Shown here one piece after another: positions 60,821-64,000 of a stretch of DNA of 64,000 bases; within the stretch, counting starts at the first letter, position 1, and each line of letters begins with the position of its first letter. The stretch is from Scortum barcoo (taxonomy: Eukaryota; Chordata; Actinopteri; Centrarchiformes; Terapontidae). Location of the stretch: contig CM041553.1 in the NCBI GenBank assembly GCA_023238725.1, positions 21,944,001-22,008,000 of the forward strand, in the 5' to 3' direction. The translations under genes and the position numbers were made by a program. Under the pieces are notes generated by a model. The model was given only the letters and a program-made list of their open reading frames with translations. It had not been told where the DNA came from and made no database searches.

Positions 60821-62435
60821 AACAGTGGACCAAAATCTGACCAGAACTCATCTAACAGGATTAACCAGGACTTTCTCTGGAGATCCCAGACTCCATTAGT
60901 GAGGTCTATCAAAGCATTCCTCTGCTCCTCTTCCTGCTGCCTGCGGTCATAAAACCTTCAGACACACACTTCCATGTAAAGTTTCCTTTCCTGTCAGAAA
61001 ACCTTCCTATTTTGGACAAAGAGCATGGGTGTATTTGTTTTGAATGTTCATTCTTAAGTGGATTTTATACCAAACTGAGAATCTGACATTTATATCAAGA
61101 GTAAGCACAACTAATATGCTATGTTTCATGTTAAACAATATCACAAATTATATTACTTCTAAATGATACCATACAAGTAAACATGTACCCTTGGGAGTAA
61201 CATGCACGTGGTGTATGATGCATGTCAAAACACCCCCGCCTGTTGTTTTCTGTGTTAGGCTACAATAGCGACATGCATCACAGTGCTGCCATGTCCTATT
61301 TCCCTGCATTGATGTGCATCAGTGGTCCAGAAAAGCAGCAGTTCTATCACATTTACTCCCTGGAACGACACACCGTAACTTGACTACATCTTATGTCTGC
61401 GCCGAGCATCTGCTGTGTTGCTGGCAGTAGTTGTGTGTGTCTTGCATTTACGGCTTTTTGTGAACACAAAAGGTCAACCTCTACTTCACAGTCACTTTCA
61501 GACCAAATGTATGACACATTTGGACATCCTTTTTTTTAAGACGTGATGTGAAATTGATCAGTCACAGTCACTCAAGCTCATGGTGTGTTATGAGCTTCCT
61601 CTGGACAACAAGCTCTGCCCAGCTGATACACAACCTTTTACTGAAATGGGCCCCAGTTCCTCACATCACCTGTTATTTTCCTATATCATGACACTGTATA
61701 TTATCACTTACAGTACACGCTGTATATTGTGCTGCCAGACTGTCAAGTATCCAGGCGCTGAGGGACCAATATTGCATGATAAGGCTGTTGAAATTGCTCG
61801 TTCTGCCTTACAGCTCAGCCGCAGCTGCTGTCTAAACAATGCCATCCAGTCTTTAACTCTTGGCTCAGGTGTTCAGACCTGTCTCACCACCACACAGCAT
61901 TGAGGCATCAAGGCTAAAGAGTCTGTCCACAGCAACTAGCTGTAGGACCTGTGAGCATGTGCTGACTCCTGGACCCAATAAACAAAAACCAGCATCTGGG
62001 TTTGGGGTGTACTGTGGTGGGGGAGGAGAGGTTGCGGGGTTGTAGACAATGAGATTTATTCAACCCATCAACCATTTACACACACACACACATATACACA
62101 CACACTGGGTTGTAGGGGGGCGACTTATCTGCTTGCTACAGTATGTATGGACAGGTCCATAACTCTAAGGTAGAGTTTTACATTTTCTCGTTCTCTCTCT
62201 CCCTTTCCTGTCAACTCAATCTTCTCTCCTCTCTGCCTTTTCAACTTTCTCAATTCTGTCTTTCCCCCAGCCCTCTCACTCTGTCTCTGTTTCCTGCCTT
62301 ATTCCTTATTCCCCGTGGATGTCTCAGGGCCACCTTTTCCACTGTTTCACCCTCTCCCTCTTTCTTTTAGATTGATAGCTGCCTGCTCCGTGCACAAGAG
62401 GGAAGTGTTCCATCTAAGATAGATTTATATGGCAG

Positions 62436-62464
62436 TCTGTGTGTGTGTGTCTGTGTGTGTGTGT

Positions 62465-62514
<50 letters not shown>

Positions 62515-62551
62515 GGGTGAAAGAGGAGGAGAAAAAGGGAGAAAAAGAAAT

Positions 62552-62583
<32 letters not shown>
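62436..62583. repeat. Two long TG repeats separated by a GA-rich spacer
   Basis: TG runs at 62436-62512 (with three ct interruptions) and 62553-62583 are separated by about 40 bp of purine-rich sequence. Confidence 0.95.
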
Positions 62584-62586
<3 letters not shown>

Positions 62587-62686
62587 CGAGGATTTATTTG
62601 GAATATTCCGTTTCTACAGACGATGGCTGGCAATGCAGCCTCCAATGTCGTACTGCTGACCAGCACTATAACTCACCGTTGCCTGC

Positions 62687-62752
62687 CCGTGTGTGTGTGT
62701 GTGTTTGTGTGAGAGTGAGAGAGAGAGAGAGAAAGAGAGAGAGCAGAAAGAA
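62687..62752. repeat. TG then GA low-complexity tract
   Basis: A TG run (62689-62711) passes into gagaga-rich sequence. Confidence 0.9.
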
Positions 62753-64000
62753 GCAGCCTTAACAGCCCACCATTAGAAGGGCTTGTGCATGTACATACTG
62801 TACAAATAGCAGGATGTGGATGTTTTGCACCTGCCTCCATCCTTTCCACTTATCCGACACCTTCTTCATACTTCTTATCTCCAACAGATGCATGTTGCAT
62901 CCGCCCTCTCACTCCACTAAACTCCTCATGGCCCTTTAATCCCTTCTTCTACTTTAAAGGGAGTCCATTTAGAAAGTACATATAAATAGAGAATGCCACA
63001 TCTGAGAAGTACAAGGTCAGCTAGCAGCAGGTTTCGCTCACTGATGTCATCTGTCTCTCTCTCTTCCCCGCCGTCTGTCTCTCTGTCACTCAATGTCAAC
63101 ACGTCACTGGCTCTCCCTTGCAGTCTTCCCCTCTTCTTAACCTGTCTTTCTTTCTTACAAGCTGTGCTACCCGACGCTTCCTCTGTCTATCAGGACCTCC
63201 TCTCTTCCTCTTTGTTCCTTGCTCCTTCTCTAGCTGCCCCTCGGTCTATCTCTGTTAAAGTGCGTGGCAGCTCAAGGTCTCCTCTTTCTGTGTCTTCAGG
63301 AGGGATGTAGCCTAACAGAGAGATTGGCCTCCAAATGTGACAGGAGAGTCACACACACACTTTTCTTTTTTCCTGCCGCAACGTGAGCATGCCTCCGCTC
63401 TCGGGCTGGCCTCATGAAGCTGCTTAGGCAGATTCTGGGGAGGAATTCAATTTGCCGGGGAGATGAGCTCTGTGATAGAGGAGAGAGGGAGGAGAGGGGG
63501 ATGAAAGGACGGGAGGAGAAGAGGAGCGGGGTCGCTGCTCCAGGGCTGATAGTCCACTACGATCCCGCCCTCTCTCCTCTCCTCTTCGTCTCTCTGCACT
63601 TTAACAGTGAGTGTATATGTGGTGGAAATTAGGCCCCAGATGACTTGTCCTTTACAAATGGGCCAGTAACAATCATTATTCTTACATTGTGCTGCATTAA
63701 ACATCAAAATGAGTCCTGAATATTACTGCAACACCGGCGGTGAGACGTGAGATTTTCTCTGGCTCGACATGAGGTCAAAGTGCTGCCTTACCAGCACGGT
63801 TACAGGTGTTCACTCTTTTTGTGTGCTGTAAATCTGACTGCCCAGTTTGACTGAGGTGGTCAAAAAGGAGCAGCTTTTAGGTGGTCCAGTTTGCACTGAG
63901 GCATGCAGAGGAAACCCTGTGGTGTAAATGCATTTCAGAGCCCTGACGTAAGAGAGTGCAGAGTTAAAACTGAAGTTGAGCTGTGGAGCTCATTGTAGCA

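Larger units (their letters stand above)
60359..64000 (-). other. sdk1: 3' part of the sdk1 intron upstream of exon A
   Basis: This stretch should be the end of intron 1 if the gene has one signal-peptide exon, as mammalian SDK1 does. I searched the minus strand for a start codon followed by a hydrophobic leader with a donor in a compatible phase and found none I would support. It contains TG/CA repeats at 60751-60820, 62436-62512 and 62553-62583, and pyrimidine-rich stretches at 62166-62370 and 63045-63250. Confidence 0.65.

Noticed and set aside
60359..64000. Signal-peptide exon of sdk1
   Set aside because: No minus-strand ATG with a hydrophobic leader and a donor of matching phase was found. 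The exon is presumed to be beyond the window.
1..64000. CRISPR arrays, operons, bacterial promoters or phage
   Set aside because: Regular spacing of unique spacers is absent; all tandem repeats are simple microsatellites. Spliced exons and fish repeats show a vertebrate genome.

Overview
The window reads as vertebrate nuclear DNA, almost certainly from a teleost fish. Protein-coding sequence occurs only as short exons with GT/AG splice sites, separated by introns of up to about 25 kb. CA/TG dinucleotide repeats are very dense, and the interspersed repeats (a LINE, tRNA-headed SINEs and other short elements) are types I recognise from fish genomes. There are no operons, CRISPR arrays or ribosome binding sites.

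The only host gene I can support lies on the minus strand: a sidekick cell adhesion molecule, best matched to Sdk1. Six consecutive internal exons are readable, in transcription order 60358-60202, 57747-57641, 56454-56307, 33609-33476, 8382-8280 and 5119-4944. They join in frame without a stop and encode the first three N-terminal immunoglobulin domains, two exons per domain. Splice phases alternate strictly: phase 1 at domain borders, phase 2 inside domains. The signal-peptide exon (beyond 64000) and the exons from Ig4 onwards (before position 1) are not visible. The rest of the window is therefore sdk1 intron.

Layout: 1-2777, a decayed LINE (endonuclease plus reverse transcriptase) on the plus strand, antisense to sdk1; 2778-4943, the rest of that intron; 4944-5119, exon F; 5120-8279, a short intron; 8280-8382, exon E; 8383-33475, a 25 kb intron rich in CA/TG, TA and GA repeats; 33476-33609, exon D; 33610-56306, a 22.7 kb intron with a possible Tc1-like DNA transposon remnant enclosing a tRNA-derived SINE (39.4-40.3 kb), a known type of fish repeat (45.0-45.3 kb), a possible second SINE type (47.3 kb) and another fish repeat (49.4-49.6 kb); 56307-56454, exon C; a 1.2 kb intron with a possible solo LTR; 57641-57747, exon B; a 2.5 kb intron with an inverted copy of the first SINE family split by a CA expansion; 60202-60358, exon A; 60359-64000, the 3' part of the upstream intron.

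I found no evidence of a new biological system. The points most worth checking are the modular exon phasing, which would allow whole Ig domains to be skipped in frame; the Ig2 domain without cysteines; lineage-specific changes in Ig1 and Ig3; a CA repeat just downstream of a weak splice donor; nested and inverted repeats; and a few candidate conserved regulatory blocks.
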